This document shows positions 11,337 to 22,760 of a DNA stretch of 64,000 nt, piece after piece. The notes below the pieces were generated by a model. The model was given only the letters and a program-made list of their open reading frames with translations, was not told the DNA's origin and ran no database searches. The DNA is from Anniella stebbinsi (taxonomy: Eukaryota; Chordata; Lepidosauria; Squamata; Anniellidae), in assembly GCA_029215795.1 (NCBI GenBank), contig JARDYH010000006.1, positions 25,621,501-25,685,500 on the forward strand, written 5' to 3'. Position 1 is the stretch's first letter; the number at the start of each line of letters is the position of its first letter. The translations under genes were made by a program, and so were the position numbers.

Positions 11337-11815
11337 TCACAGAATCATGGAATAGTAGAGTTGGAAGGGGCCTATAAGGCCATCGAGTCCAACCCCCTGC
11401 TCAAGTTTTTCCTTATGTCCAGCCGGAATCTGGCTTCCTGTACCTTGAGCCCACTATTCCGTGTCCTGCAATCTGGGATGATCAAGAAGAGGTCTTGGCC
11501 CTCCTCTGTGTGAGAACCTTTCAAGTATTTGAAGAGTGCTATCATGTCTCCCCTCAGTCTTCTCTTCTCCAGGCTAAACATGCCTAGTTCTTTCAATCTC
11601 TCCCATTTGTTTCCAGACCCCTAATCATCCTCGTTGTCCTCCTCTGAACCTGCTCCAGATTGCCTGCATCCTTTTTGAAGTGTGGTGCCCAGAACTGGAC
11701 GCGATCCTCAAGATGGGGCCTAACCAGTGCCGAATAGAGGGGAACCAGCACCTCACACAATTTGGAAGCTCTACTTCTGTGAATGGCATTTGCTTTTTTT
11801 GCAGCCACACCACTG
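11337..11815 (-). mobile_element. CR1 LINE 3' part, minus strand
   Basis: Reverse-oriented CR1. The element's 3' terminus with its ATTCTATGATTCTG-type tail lies at 11337-11360, and its ORF2 C-terminus runs to about 11815. Minus-strand reading gives the CR1 C-terminal pattern [16 protein letters not shown], then [19 protein letters not shown], then [20 protein letters not shown], split by a frameshift near 11595. It is 5'-truncated inside the C-terminal domain. Confidence 0.85.
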
Positions 11816-12944
11816 CTTCTGAGAGAGCATCATTGCTCCAGGCAGCAGGAGCAAAAAGGAATCGCTCTGCTGGGAGCCTCTCTGCCAGGAGCCGTGCTTC
11901 AAAGAGGCCAGGAGAAGGGCCCCCAAAGGCTCATATCACCTCATAAACTCCTCCTCCAGCCAATGTCACCACAAAGCCCCACCAATGCTGGGACTTGAAA
12001 AGCGTCTCTCATTCCTCCTCTCATCACCTGCAACATCCCTCCTGTGGTCAGGCAAGCTGAACACGGAGTAGGGCATCAGTGTATAAATAAATGAATAAAA
12101 TTAATGTCCTTTATGATTGAGAATTCAATAAATGTTCACCTTAAAAAAAAATCTCTGGATAAGAAAGCTTTAAAAAAAATATACTTTTAGCAACTGAGCA
12201 AATTCTAAAGATATACATTGATAGATCTGTTAGCCATGATAGCTACATGGAATCCCTGTATCTAGAGCCCCCCCCCTCGGTTTTTCTACATGAGGCTTTT
12301 AACCCACCACTTGACTGAGGCTTCTGTTTCTGGATTCTTTGTGGGTTCAAAATTGGCACCTACTTCCCCCCCCCCCCCGGTTTGCATCTGCGATTTCCCC
12401 CTCCATTTCCTTAGCAAATCGAGAGACAGGCACTTCCATGTCTCTGCGTTGTTTTGCTATTTCAGCTTATGTATCTTTCCACCTCTATCGCTACTATGCC
12501 GGTGAAATCTCCTCCTATGTTCTCCTTCCCCCTGCAGTTAAATTTTTATTAATTTTTATATTTTTTATTTCTATGCAAATAAAATAGTATGGCAGCCTGA
12601 AACTGTGCATTTATGGTAAAACAACACACTATGGTTTTCCCTAAGATCACATTAAACAATATAAGTGAAGAGAAAGTATTACAATCAGTTTTTGGAGAAG
12701 TCCATGGTCAATGTTGGCATGGCAAGGGGAAGCTGACATTGTTCTGGTCATGCCTTCTCAGGAGTAAGAACCATAGAGTTGAATGGGACTGAGTCCCAGC
12801 ATGGGTGGCAACGGCCTCGCTCACCTTCTTCGCTGGGTGTTCAGGCACCCTCTCCCCCTCCCCCTCCATGGTTGAGCAGAGACAGTTCCTTCCACCCACC
12901 TCTTTTGTCAGGGAGACTGCCCTTTGACACCCCCCCCCCCATGG
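11816..12944. other. No gene recognised
   Basis: A/T- and C-rich low-complexity runs (poly-C at 12367-12378). Open frames in the region lack recognisable domains. Confidence 0.4.
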
Positions 12945-13178
12945 GATGGTCCAATATAGCACAAGGACAGCAATACATGGGAGGAAGGAGCAGCTTTATT
13001 GTGGAGGGAAGGGAAAAAACAGACTTTCTCCTGCTCCAAAATAAGATGGAAAACGGAGGGGAAGAGGTGAGATGAGTACAGGACAGGGACAATGTCATGT
13101 GAGTACCGTGCTGCAAAATCACATACCAGGCATGGCGAGAGTGTGATAAATCGCTAGTGTGATGGAGCTCTTATTGCT
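12945..13178 (-). mobile_element. 'CTCCATCACAC' interspersed element, minus copy
   Basis: On the minus strand it starts GAGCTCCATCACACTAGC, continues with the block CACTCTCGCCATGCCTGG and TTGCAGCACGGTACTCACATG, then a GGAGAAAGTCTG-type segment. The same order is found at 18012-18562 and 59830-60140, so this is one dispersed family. The inner boundary near 12945 is uncertain. Confidence 0.65.
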
Positions 13179-13189
13179 TGGGAGGAACA

Positions 13190-13314
13190 GTGGGAGAGGG
13201 CTTTGCCCCATGTCCTGCTGGTGAGCTTGCCAGATTGACCAGTCTGTGAAACAGGATATTGGACTAGACAGACCCTTGAACTAATCCAGCAAGGCTCTTC
13301 TTACATTCTTATGA
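13190..13314 (+). mobile_element. CR1 LINE terminal fragment
   Basis: Only the last about 120 bp of a CR1: CCATGTCCTGCTGGTGAGC ... TTGGACTAGACAGACCCTTG ... CTCTTCTTACATTCTTATG. Matches the terminal segments of the CR1 copies at 8704 and 19998. Confidence 0.7.
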
Positions 13315-13506
13315 GAAAGAATGGCCTCATGCAGAAGAATCTCACAATTCACTGCTTATGGCATTATCTGGAAAAGAGAAGAAAAGAAGAAGAAAAGGGA
13401 TCTATGGGTCCCTAGTGCAGCTTCTTTTCAGTGCCTCAGAATAACATCTAAAGCCAGCCCAAACTCCTTCCATCAAAGTTATTAACAGCCCTGGTATCTC
13501 TCATAG

Positions 13507-13590
13507 AATGCCATCCTATGCATGGGAGTAAGACCCATTGAACTTAGTAGGGCTTACTTCTGAGTAGACATGGATAGGATTGTGCTGTAG
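13507..13590 (+). repeat. Short foldback repeat, AGTAAG family
   Basis: Inverted arms: ATCCTATGCATGGGAGTAAG ... CATTGAAC ... CTTACTTCTGAGTAGACATG ... ATAGGAT. Related words recur at 11040-11100, 12755-12780, 22690-22745, 51104-51121, 51648-51720 and 60185-60420. I recall similar sequence as common in reptile genomes, but cannot name a class. Confidence 0.6.
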
Positions 13591-13942
13591 ATCACTTATT
13601 CAGCAAACCAAAAGAAAAGAATCAAGAGCACCAGACCTCACCACAATTTTTGCTTTCTTTCCTTCCATCAGCTTTGGTCACTGAGTCACCTACTGAATGT
13701 GTACATGATCAGGGACAATTATTGTAGGAACACAAAAGCCCTCTTTCTACACCATGCTCCTCCACACAGCTATTTCCCTTTCATGCCTCATCAGTCTTTG
13801 CCACCTTGCAATTGCCTTCCCGAAACACTGAAGTGTTGTATACACATACACATGCACAACATTATATTATGCAGATTGCATACCCTCCCACAGTTCACAG
13901 ATGAAAATAGGAGCACTTGATTCTCACTCTCAAATGCCACTC

Positions 13943-13943
13943 C

Positions 13944-13992
<49 letters not shown>
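13943..13992. repeat. (AC)n microsatellite
   Basis: About 24 uninterrupted AC units. Confidence 0.95.
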
Positions 13993-13993
<1 letters not shown>

Positions 13994-14683
13994 ATTACAC
14001 CTCTCTGTTGGGGTATGCTATGCTGCTAACCATAACCATAACAGCTTTTTAGAAAACAAAACAGCTTTAGAATGCTTAGTTAATATGATGGATTTGGTTG
14101 TAGTTATTATACAGACAGGAAGGATTACAAGTGCTATGTTCCCAACCAGGAACAATAGACAGGACTTTGACACAAAAGGGGAGAAACCAGGTCAGCCCCT
14201 CTTTTCCCTAGCAGCCATGTCTGTTCTGAGCTGATTTCATCCCCATTTTGTGCAAAAGCAGCTCTGCTCAAATCATGAAGAGGAGGACACAAAAGCAAAG
14301 CTTTGCACCAGCTTATTGCACTAACATTCCCTTCCTTCCCCACCTGTCCTGCAGCCCGGACTCACAAAGAGGTCCCCCCTCCCAACACACATTTACTCTG
14401 CTCAAGATGGCCATTCTCTTTCCTTTTACAAAGCAACAAACACTCAGCACTGCCTATTCTGCCCATTCCAGCAGAACTTGGCACTGCTGGCTCACAGACG
14501 ATATCTCACCGTACACATGGATGGACTGCTTTAATTGTCGACAGCTCTGCAAAGGAATGAAATGGACATCAAGAGAAAACTACTGCAACAAGCCTAGCTC
14601 TGCCTGCATTTGGTTGAACAATGGTTCTGCCATCATCCCCTAGGCCCATCCATTCCATGTTCCTTCCCTTCTGCATCTGTCTT

Positions 14684-15475
14684 TGTGGCACAAAGTATGC
14701 TATCTCCAAGTGTGCCAAAGTCTAGATATGAAACACTTGATGAAAGACCTCCTGAAGCTTTGAAAAACCAATTTATTATTCTGTGCAGAATAGGTGACCA
14801 CCGGGCGCTATCGCTGCCTTCCAGAGTCACACCGTGCCAAGGTTCAAACAATGCTTTTATACTCCAGATGTTACATGACATCAGCCCTCATCCCATTGGT
14901 TTACAGCCCCAGATACATCATTTCCGGCTATCGCTACTCCCGAGTAGAGTGGGTAAGAGGACACGTTTTGGTGGATCACGTCCGGGAGCTGTTTGCCAGC
15001 CGCTACTACCACTTGAAATTCAGAGGTGTTCATTTGATTTTTGGCGCGAACCTGGTTTCTCTATATGGTCATGCATTCCTTATATGGGCATACTGTCAGT
15101 GACATCATCCAGGTACACTCACACCTGGATGAGTCACCCACTTTGCACATGCCCCCTGGCCTTTGGAGCCATTTACTTATGGATTTTTCCCACCTAGGAG
15201 CGGCAAAAGGCGAGCCAGGGAAGAAGAAGGAAACAACTTTTCCTCCATTTCTTTGAACTTTGCATGCATGGCTGCAGTTGGAGGAAACAATGTATCTGAG
15301 TTAAGTAAACTGTGAACCACATTAAAGGAACTGGCTCGTGTCTGCGGTTTTGTTATCTTTAAAGACTAATTCCATAGACTCCCTTGTTACTTGAGTGGCA
15401 TGGCGCTCAGGCGGGGAGGGGGAAAGGAGGTTTCAGCTACTTCTGGGCATTTTTGAGATGGGGCTGAAGTGTGCT

Positions 15476-15506
<31 letters not shown>

Positions 15507-15604
15507 GTGTGCGAGGGCGGGCGGTCGAGTCAGGGGACATGTGTAAGATGCGTGTAAGATGCATGTCTGGGAAATGGACGTGTTTTTGTGGAATTTCTTC
15601 AACA
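14684..15604 (-). mobile_element. Solo LTR of gamma-like ERV, minus strand
   Basis: Reverse-complement relative of the LTR at 39424-40128. Both start TGTTG in element orientation, share ACACGTCCATTTCCC and repeated ACGCATCTTACA words early on. Further on both carry CATATAAGG, CCAATGGGATGAGGGCTGATG, TTTGAACCTTGG, an AATAAA signal and CTTCAGGAGGTCTTTC, ending near AGCATA. The copy is flanked by a 4-bp repeat TCTT (14680-14683 and 15605-15608), the duplication size of gammaretroviruses. No internal viral sequence adjoins it, so it is a solo LTR left by LTR-LTR recombination. A (GT)n array (15476-15504) lengthens it. Confidence 0.75.
15476..15504. repeat. (GT)n microsatellite inside solo LTR
   Basis: About 14 GT units. 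The equivalent part of the LTR at 39424 has a C/A-rich but non-repetitive stretch. Confidence 0.9.
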
Positions 15605-16323
15605 TCTTTGCTGCCTGAGAAGGGACTTGGAAGAGGCAGTTGCTCGTGAACTCCAGATTAATTACATCCTACCTCTTCCATCTCCCTTCCCTCCATAAAC
15701 TTGCTGTGCTTGGGAGATCCAGCAGCAAGCACCACCCTCCCTTTCATTTCTCATGGCTATGTCACCATAATGTGGAAATGTGAGGGAAAAACATGAAACT
15801 GCTTGGGTCCTATAAGGGAAATCAGCATTCTACTATAAATTCAGCTCCTGACTACATATCAGGTGGTGACTGCATATGCAGTATAAACTAGGCATGACAC
15901 TTGCAGCTGCAAAAACACTCAAATCAGTTCTGCATATGACTGTCCCCACTTCCTCCTCCCTCTCTGCCCCTACAGCCATAATGGAGGATAGGGGGACTCA
16001 GGCTAAGTCCTGCCATTCATGGGACACCACTAGACCTAGAGGTCTGGTCTGAAATGCCCTTGCCATATTTTCCATCCCATTTCAGCAGTCACATTTTGAG
16101 GCTTTCCTGCATGGAGTGTATTATCCTTTCATTGCCAGTTGGGGTGGTGAAAAATAAGTTCTTCTTGGGTGAATAAGAAGTTCCTATTGGGTGTTTGTAT
16201 CTGTAATGTTGAGGTAGGATAGATGTAAGAGTTCTGAGATGACAAGTGTAGCAATCTGCTCTTCCTAGATGTGAGAACACATCTAGGCAGAGGCCAGCCT
16301 GTTCGTACAAAGTGCCCTTTCTT
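15605..16323. other. No gene recognised
   Basis: Unique-looking sequence. Minus-strand frames at 16089-16404 run into the adjacent MITE and have no domain. Confidence 0.4.
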
Positions 16324-16495
16324 TAGGGTGGCCATATGAAGAGGAGGGCAGGGCTCCTGTATCTTTAACAGTTGTAGTGAAAAGGGAATTTCAGCAGGTG
16401 TCATTGGTAAGCATGCAGCACCTGGTGAAGTTCCCTCTTCATCACAACAGTTAAAGCTGCAGCAGCCCTGCCCTCCTCTTCATATGGTTACCCTA
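16324..16495. mobile_element. hAT-like foldback MITE, 172 bp
   Basis: Inverted arms meet in the middle: TAGGGTGGCCATATGAAGAG / AGGGCAGGGCTCCTG at the left and CAGCCCTGCCCTCCTCTTC / ATATGGTTACCCTA at the right. Inner arms are AACAGTTGTAG...GGGAATTTCAGCAGG and its partner near 16430. Same family as 27159-27789 and 49325-50289. An 8-bp duplication is expected, but the flanks here (CCTTTCTT / TTTTTTCA) do not show a convincing one. Confidence 0.75.
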
Positions 16496-16576
16496 TTTTT
16501 TCATAGTTCCCATCACTAAAATTTACCATTGTGTGCTTTAAATTTTCTTTTGTTTTGTTAGCTGTGCTGGTTCATG

Positions 16577-16602
16577 AGAGAGAGAGAGAGAGAGAGAGAG
16601 AA
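16577..16602. repeat. (GA)n microsatellite
   Basis: About 12 GA units. Confidence 0.95.
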
Positions 16603-17315
16603 ATCCAAAATCCAGTTGTCTTTGATGTGTGGAGGTCCACCCCCCTCACTGAAATGAATGGGGAAGCCCTTGTGGATTGGAAGGCTGCACAAACATACAG
16701 CGTTGTGTGCTCTCAACAAATCTCTGGGTGAAGGTACCTCTCTCTGCATCCCAATCAGCATTTTGCAGCCTCCAAATGTATTACAGTTACCTTTTGACTT
16801 CTGTTTTGTAACACTGCAAACGCTAACCAATTTAGTGTGGCATGAGCCTTTTATGGGCTTTAGATGAGAGGCTAACCATGGAAGATTATGCCACAGCACT
16901 CTTTCTGGTTTTCAGAGCTTCAGGAAGTTTCCTGTTGAGCTCTGCTGGGACCTCTCATTTCACCATCAGGGTGTGTGATATACACATCTGACAGGGAGTG
17001 TATTGTTGATGGGGGTCATGTATGTGGGTCGGGGGTGAATCTCTTATTCTGAGTAGATATGTTTTTAGGTTCACTTTGTGTCAAGGTGTATGAGTTTAAA
17101 ATAATAAGTTTGCTCAGAGGTTGCTTGAGAGGAGCAGAATCACAGAGGCGTTTTCGGCTGCTCTTGCCAAGTCTCCATAACCCATGCTGCACAACAGACA
17201 ACACGCAAACCTACCATAGGTAGAAAACCAAAACCAAAAAAACCTTATTGCAGACCCTGGGTTCCGAGGGTGGCTTATTGGAGGAAATACCAACTCTAGG
17301 TAGGCAAAGAGCTCA
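16603..17315. other. No gene recognised
   Basis: Nothing recognisable; scattered open frames of 60-70 codons only. Confidence 0.4.
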
Positions 17316-17394
17316 CAGATGACACTCTAAGTCATTATGGGTTAAATAAACCATTGTGGTGTATTTAACCTATCATGGGTTAATGTGTCATCTG
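17316..17394. mobile_element. 79-bp palindromic mini-MITE
   Basis: Ends CAGATGACAC and GTGTCATCTG are perfect 10-bp inverted repeats. Inside, TATGGGTTAAATA pairs with TATTTAACCTATCATG. It is too short to code and is best read as a foldback micro-element. No clear target duplication. Confidence 0.6.
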
Positions 17395-18011
17395 AACCCA
17401 GTCTTTGTGTGCTGTAAGTGTGCCCATGCTGCACACACTATTACCCAAATTATGGGTTCCCTCTCAGGACATTGGAAGCACTGGCTGTCATAGCAGGGTT
17501 AATGGGGCAGGAAGAGGCATGGGGTAGTAGTTCCCCCCTTCTTTATTGAGTTCAGTGGTTGATTTTTTACTTCCACTATCTCTGAAGTTGGTGTAACATT
17601 ATGATCACATCAGGGGCAGGATCAGGGTCTGAGGAGTATAGCTTTTCCTCCCCTTTTATACCTGCATTATGCCACATTTCTATCCCATTTGGGCTCCAGT
17701 GCTGATAGAGTTGCATCGGAGGTGCAGATATGCTCGTGTTGAATTGTGCTCACATATCTGTGATGTTACACCAGTGAATTTTCACTGACTATTTAGTCTA
17801 CTGTATACTAATGCCCCCCAGCCAGCATATCTGGAGTATAGGATTGCATCTTTAATGAAGAGCAATAAAGTGGCATTCACTCTGGAATATCAAGTGACAT
17901 TGAAATGGGTACACACACACACACATACATTGGGGATAGGAAGGAAAATCCCTGACACACAGGCACACCCTTAATCTCAAACCATGATGGACAAGAGTGT
18001 GAGAGAAAGGC
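17395..18011. other. No gene recognised
   Basis: Contains a short (AC)n run near 17911-17923. Nothing else recognised. Confidence 0.4.
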
Positions 18012-18562
18012 CTCCATCACACCAGTGATTTACTGCACTCTCGCCATGCCTCGGGTGTGGATTTGCAGCATAGTACTCACATGACACTGTACCTGTACTG
18101 CTGATACCCCGCCTCTTCCTCAGCCTTTCCTGGGATGCTAGAAACCTGGGGTGCCTCTACAAGAGAGGTTTAATGCGCTTTGAAGGTTCATTAAAAATTT
18201 TACCTCTACAAGAACGGAGCGCAAATCGGGCGTAGAGGCGCGTTATCTCCCCAATAATGCGCATTTTCGAATGCGCGTTAAATCGCGAGTTTTATTTTGC
18301 TCCGGCCGTTAAAGCGCATTTTCCCCGTGTGAACAAGTGATTATGCGCATTAACTTCTTGTAAAGCGCTTTTTGGACATCAATTAATGCGCTTCGCCGCC
18401 TCTCGCCGCCTCCCGTGCAGAGGGATTAGGAGTAAATGCGCGTCTGCAATAATGCGCATAATTGCCGAACCGGGCACAAAAGTGAATCCTTGTAGAGAGA
18501 GCCCTGGATTATTTTCCTAAATGCATTAAATCCTCGGTAAACCTCCGTGTAGTTTTAAAGGA
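18012..18562 (+). mobile_element. 'CTCCATCACAC' element, split by a MITE
   Basis: Starts GGCCTCCATCACACCAGTG and continues ACTCTCGCCATGCCTCGG ... TTTGCAGCATAGTACTCAC. It is interrupted after ...GAAACCTGG by a 353-bp MITE and resumes with CTGGATTATTTTCCTAAATG. The unsplit order (GTCTGGATTATTTTCCC) is seen in the copy at 59980-59996. The end near 18562 is approximate because an L2 fragment follows. Confidence 0.65.
18150..18502 (+). mobile_element. CpG-rich foldback MITE, copy 2 (353 bp)
   Basis: Left end GGTGCCTCTACAAG, right end (reverse strand) GCTCTCTCTACAAG, flanked by the exact 5-bp duplication CCTGG (18145-18149, 18503-18507). With copy 3 it forms a subfamily carrying CGCCGCCTCTCGCCGCC in the second half. 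It is dense in GCGC and CG words, unlike the flanking AT-rich DNA, so CpG decay is still incomplete. Confidence 0.85.
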
Positions 18563-18898
18563 AGGAGGCCTTGAATGGATTGCATCAGGTCCTTGGCAGG
18601 GAAAAGCAATCTCTCCCAGCAGCCAGCTCCAAGCCTCAACATACCCAGAGGACCTTCTCTTCCATCGCTCCCAGACTATGGAATGGTCTGCCAGAGGAGG
18701 TTAGACAAATTAGCAGTCTTCATGAATTTAAGAGAGTCATGAAGACTGCTCTCTTCCGACAGGCCTATCCAGATGAATTTTAAGATGTTTTTAATGATGT
18801 ATTTTTTCTTGTTTTTTAAAAAATTTTAACTGTTGTGATTTTTGTGTTTTATATTGTTGTTGTTCCCCGCCTCGATCCAGAGGGAGAGGCGGGTTAGA

Positions 18899-18943
<45 letters not shown>

Positions 18944-18955
18944 TATTATTAAAGC
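18563..18955 (+). mobile_element. L2 3' end with (AAT)n tail
   Basis: The last about 70 codons of an L2 ORF2 (18571-18783; TFSSIAPRLWNGLPEEVRQIS and FRQAYP, then stop TAA) and the 3' UTR with stem CCCCGCCTCGATCC...GAGAGGCGGG. An (AAT)n array at 18899-18950 forms the tail. Strongly 5'-truncated. Confidence 0.88.
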
Positions 18956-19022
18956 ACAACCAGGATAAAACCAAGCAGCAATGCAGAGATTTATACTGAT
19001 TTAAAATACAGATTTAAAACAG
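18956..19022 (-). mobile_element. L2 3' UTR piece in opposite orientation
   Basis: The text CAACCAGGATAAAACCAAGCAGC ... ATACAGATTTAAAACAG recurs at 33735-33800 inside a minus-strand L2 tail insertion. Here it directly abuts the (AAT)n tail of the plus-strand L2, so two L2 tails meet head to head. Confidence 0.55.
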
Positions 19023-19998
19023 CTGATGATATCAAATTATTTAAGGTCGTTAAAACAAGAACGGATTGGGATGAGCTTCAAAAGGGTCTCTCCAAGCTGG
19101 GAGAGTGGGCATCCAAATGGCAGATGCGGTTCAATGTAAGCAAGTGTAAGGTGATACACATTGGGGCACCCCCCCCCCCAAAAAACAACAACAACAACAA
19201 CTTCAAGTATAACCTGATGGAATCTGAGCTGGTGGTGACTGAACAAGAAAGAGATCTTGGGCTTGAGGTCAACCCAGAATGCGGCAGCTCCAAAGAAGGC
19301 ATTATAAGAAAAGGAATTGAGAATAACTCTTCCAGTATCATCCTGCTTTTATACAAATCTATGGTGCGACCACACTTAGAATACTGCGTATAGTTCTGGT
19401 CACCACACCTAAAAATATATATTATAGAGCTGGAAAAATGATTAAGGGGCTGGAGCATCTCCCCTATGAGAGAAGGTTACAACAGCTGGGATTGTTTAGC
19501 TTGGAAAAAAGGAGGCTAAGGGGAGACATGATAGAGGTGTACAAAATTATGCATTGTGTGGAGAATGTGGATAGGGAGACATTTTTCTCCCTTTCTCAAA
19601 CTACTAGAACCTGGGGTCATCCCATGAAGCTGATTGGTGGGAGATTCAGGACAAATAAAAGGAAATACTTCTTCACACAGTGCATAGATAAACTATGGAA
19701 TTCACTGCCACAAGATGTAGAGATGACCACCAATTTGAATTGATTTAAAAGGGGGTTGGATAAATTCCTTAAGGCTATCAATGGCTACCTGCTCTGATGG
19801 TTATGTGTTACCTCCAGTATCTGAGGCAGTAAGCCTGTGTGCATCAGTTGCTGGGGAACATGAGTGGGAGGGTGCTGCTGCACCGTGTCTTGCTTTGTTG
19901 GTCCCTGGTCGACAGCTGGATGGGCACTGTGTGAACAGAGTGCTGGACCAGATGGACCCTCAGTCTGATCCAGCCTTAGGCTCTTCCGATGTTCTTTA
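19023..19998 (+). mobile_element. CR1 LINE 3' part
   Basis: Starts in the RT thumb region (KLSKLGEWASKWQMRFNVSK-like, 19080-19160). It runs through VRPHLEYCV (about 19365) and [20 protein letters not shown] (19495-19550) to the conserved CR1 terminus at about 19998. A poly-C and (CAA)n insertion (19170-19200), an in-frame stop after LEYCV and internal deletions break the ORF. It preserves the uninterrupted target sequence for the MITE in the CR1 at 6070-8704. Confidence 0.85.
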
Positions 19999-22014
19999 AA
20001 GAAAGAAAGGGGGGGGGAAGAGGAAGAAGGAGCAGGAGCAGCAGGAGGATTGGAATACCACAACGTAGCAGCAAATTGTGAATTTCTAGCACTTGGACTC
20101 TACACTTAGACACTATTATATGCAGGCAATGATTACGTCTTTGGGATCAAAATATAGGTTAAGCTTACAGTTTTGATTTTGATTTTTGTACACAAATTGA
20201 ATTCCCATGCTGTATGGTTTAAGGTAAACTGAAATGAGCAGAATTAGCTAAATCTGATCATTTACCTTCACCAATGGATCTTAAACATTCCGGAAAGATT
20301 CAAAGGAGGTTTGGATTTCATATGGATCTGTCTTAACTGTAGAAATTAAAATTTGATCCATCTGCAAAGAGAACAACCCTGCCTAAATCAGTTCAACAGT
20401 TGACAAGGCCAGGCTTGGAAATGGCAAAAATGATTCTGAAATTAATTAAGCCAGATACCTCTCTTCCTTTCCGTAGTTTTCCCCTTGTGATGTTCAAGAG
20501 CAGGGCTGGGCAGACTTCAGGCTTGTGGGATCTATTTTGCTTTTTTACTGGAACCTCAAGATCTACCAACAAGACCTAGGTACAGAAAACAAACACTGAA
20601 AATTTGTTATCTGTATCTGAGCCCAGAAATTAGTTGAGTACCTGAACTGAAAAGCGTTCAGTCGTTCTTTACAAAAACCCATTCCTGGTAACCCCAGGCT
20701 TTCTTTATTTCAGTAGTATAGTTTACGGCATGGTGTGGTTGTTGTTGTTGTTGACATTGTTAAAACGTTAGGGGGCAGAAATCCTTGCCAGTCTATTGTA
20801 AATCACCCAGAGATCTACAAGTAGACCCAGAACTACTTCCAGTCCACCCCTGTTCTATAGTTGCAAAGTGTGAATAGTTTGGTCCTGGCTGCACAATAAT
20901 ATGGCTGAGCTACTAGACTAAGAATGTTTCTTTAAATGGTAGTTAAGCACTGTTACCCCCTAAAGCACCTGCTAAGAGTTTCCTATTAGTTTTTGTTGTG
21001 AAAACTGTAGTTTCTGTAGGAAAATAAGGTTATATATCATATCTTGGTAATATAAATATTCAGTTTATAGCAGACATCTTGAGAAAGACAGTTCTGATAC
21101 TGGCTAAGCATTCTGTCATCTAGTACCTTAACAGAGCTTTCGTTGCCTAGAAAACCAGAGAGGCTGGCAATGCCAGCAGTGGGGGTGGTGGTGGGGGGAG
21201 AAGGCAGGTGGGGCTCCACATGGAGGATATGGGAGGTAAATAATGCAGGAGATTCCGACTTGCTATCTTTTTCTTCTGGAATGGGGGGGGGGGCTTTGAA
21301 AGGCAACAAATTTACCCTCATTTCTAGACACGAGTTTTTGTCACCAAGCAGGGTGACAACGAGACTTTGAAGCAAATACAACCGCCAGAAAAGGAAACAA
21401 ATAAGAAGCAAGTCTCATGTTCCCTTCAGAAAACAATTGCAATGTCAGGCTGTGCCAAGTAGGGGAAGAAGCTAACGGGGAAACTGACAGACAGCGGCAG
21501 TGCTGTGAAATAATCATAAAAATAAATAAATCTTCAGCCTTTGACAACAAGCAGAGTGCTTTGTTGTGTTGTGTTTCTCTCAGTGCCTAAAATAGGGGAG
21601 GTCTTTCTTCTGTTTTCCCCATTGCATAAAAGATGAGACCATCCTCATACCTATGTACAACATTCAGTCTCCCCACCCCACCTCAACACACACACACACA
21701 CTGTACATACATAAAAGCATTAGCTTCCAGCCCTCCTTTCGTTGTTTTTCTCAAAGCTCATAGTTTACAAGATATTAGCAAAATCTCACTCTCCCCCTGC
21801 CCTCTCCTGGAATATTTAAACACACCCCACTACTCTTGAGATTATTCACATGGATTAGAATATCTCCTATACAAATAAGCATGTGTTGAAAGACAGGGAA
21901 CATACAGGTTTGCCAAAAGATGAAGTAGGTGAAGCTGGGAGTAAGGACTGGTACCTGACAGATCAGGTGTGGAGCCTGGCAGGGCAAGAGTGGAACTGAA
22001 TGTTCACTGGTGCT
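19999..22014. other. No gene recognised
   Basis: Two kilobases without a recognisable gene or repeat family. Contains only short runs such as (GTT)n at 20738-20752 and G-rich tracts near 21180 and 21283. Candidate host intergenic or intronic DNA. Confidence 0.4.
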
Positions 22015-22287
22015 GACAGAGGGCTCCATCACACCTATTTCCCCCCCAGTTTGCCTTTGCATTTTTTAACCTCCATTTCAGAAGCACTACAAGCGCTTCT
22101 CCCTTTCACAGTTGTAGCTATACCAGTGAACTCTCTTTGTGCTCTCCGGCTGCTATTGTGCCTGCCCCACCCTGCACCTTCTCCTCCCCCCTCCAGTTCA
22201 TTGGTTCTTGTCTTGATGGACATTGTGATGGACGTGGCAGCCTTCCCCCCTCGCTCATTGGAGCACCTATTAGAATGTACAAAATGC

Positions 22288-22560
22288 TTACATCTGTGTA
22301 ATTTTTAAAGATAAAGAGATGAAACTTGGGATCTCGAGAGTTCTTAAATAGAGCTTTCGGCATGCCAAATTTGAATCCATGCCTTGATTTTTAGGAATTT
22401 TCTAAATGCAAATTAACCAAAATGTTTACATCTGGGTAGTTTTTATGGATTAAGAGATGAAACTTGGCATGGTGATAGGTCTCCAGGAGAGCTTTCAGTA
22501 TGCCATGTTTGAATCAGATAGGTTAATCCCTTGACTTTTTAAATATTTTTTTATATATTT
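22288..22560 (+). repeat. Dispersed repeat of two tandem about 125-bp modules
   Basis: Module signature: AAAGATAAAGAGATGAAACT TGG..., then 'GAGCTTTCGGCATGCCAAAT TTGAA', then CTTGATTTTTAGGAATTTT. The second module starts near 22430 with the same order. Related single or double modules occur at 30868-31125 (+) and 43895-44340 (-). No ORF; class unknown. Confidence 0.6.
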
Positions 22561-22760
22561 CCCTGCCCTTTAAAACCTTTTGTGATAGTTTACCAGTGCC
22601 TCTTTGCATTTGTGAAGGATCACTTTTCCTTTTCTTCGATTATGCAAAGCTGTGCATCTCCAGTTCATAAAATAGAGATTGGCTGATTCCCTTACTCCAG
22701 AGTAAATCACATTGATTTCAACTGCATTGGCATCCAAGTCCTACTAAATTCACACCCCCA
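22561..22760 (-). repeat. Dispersed repeat shared with 60355-60490
   Basis: On the minus strand it contains GATTTACTCTGGAGTAAGGG, then ATGAACTGGAGATGCACAGC and a TTGCATAATCGAAG-like block. The same order is on the plus strand at 60400-60480. It carries the AGTAAG words of the 13507 family, so that short repeat may be part of a longer element. Confidence 0.55.

Noticed and set aside
13791..14234. ORFs with Cys-Val or Thr-His runs
   Set aside because: Pure translations of the (AC)n microsatellite. The same applies to 8661-9044, 15387-15649 and 56979-57550.
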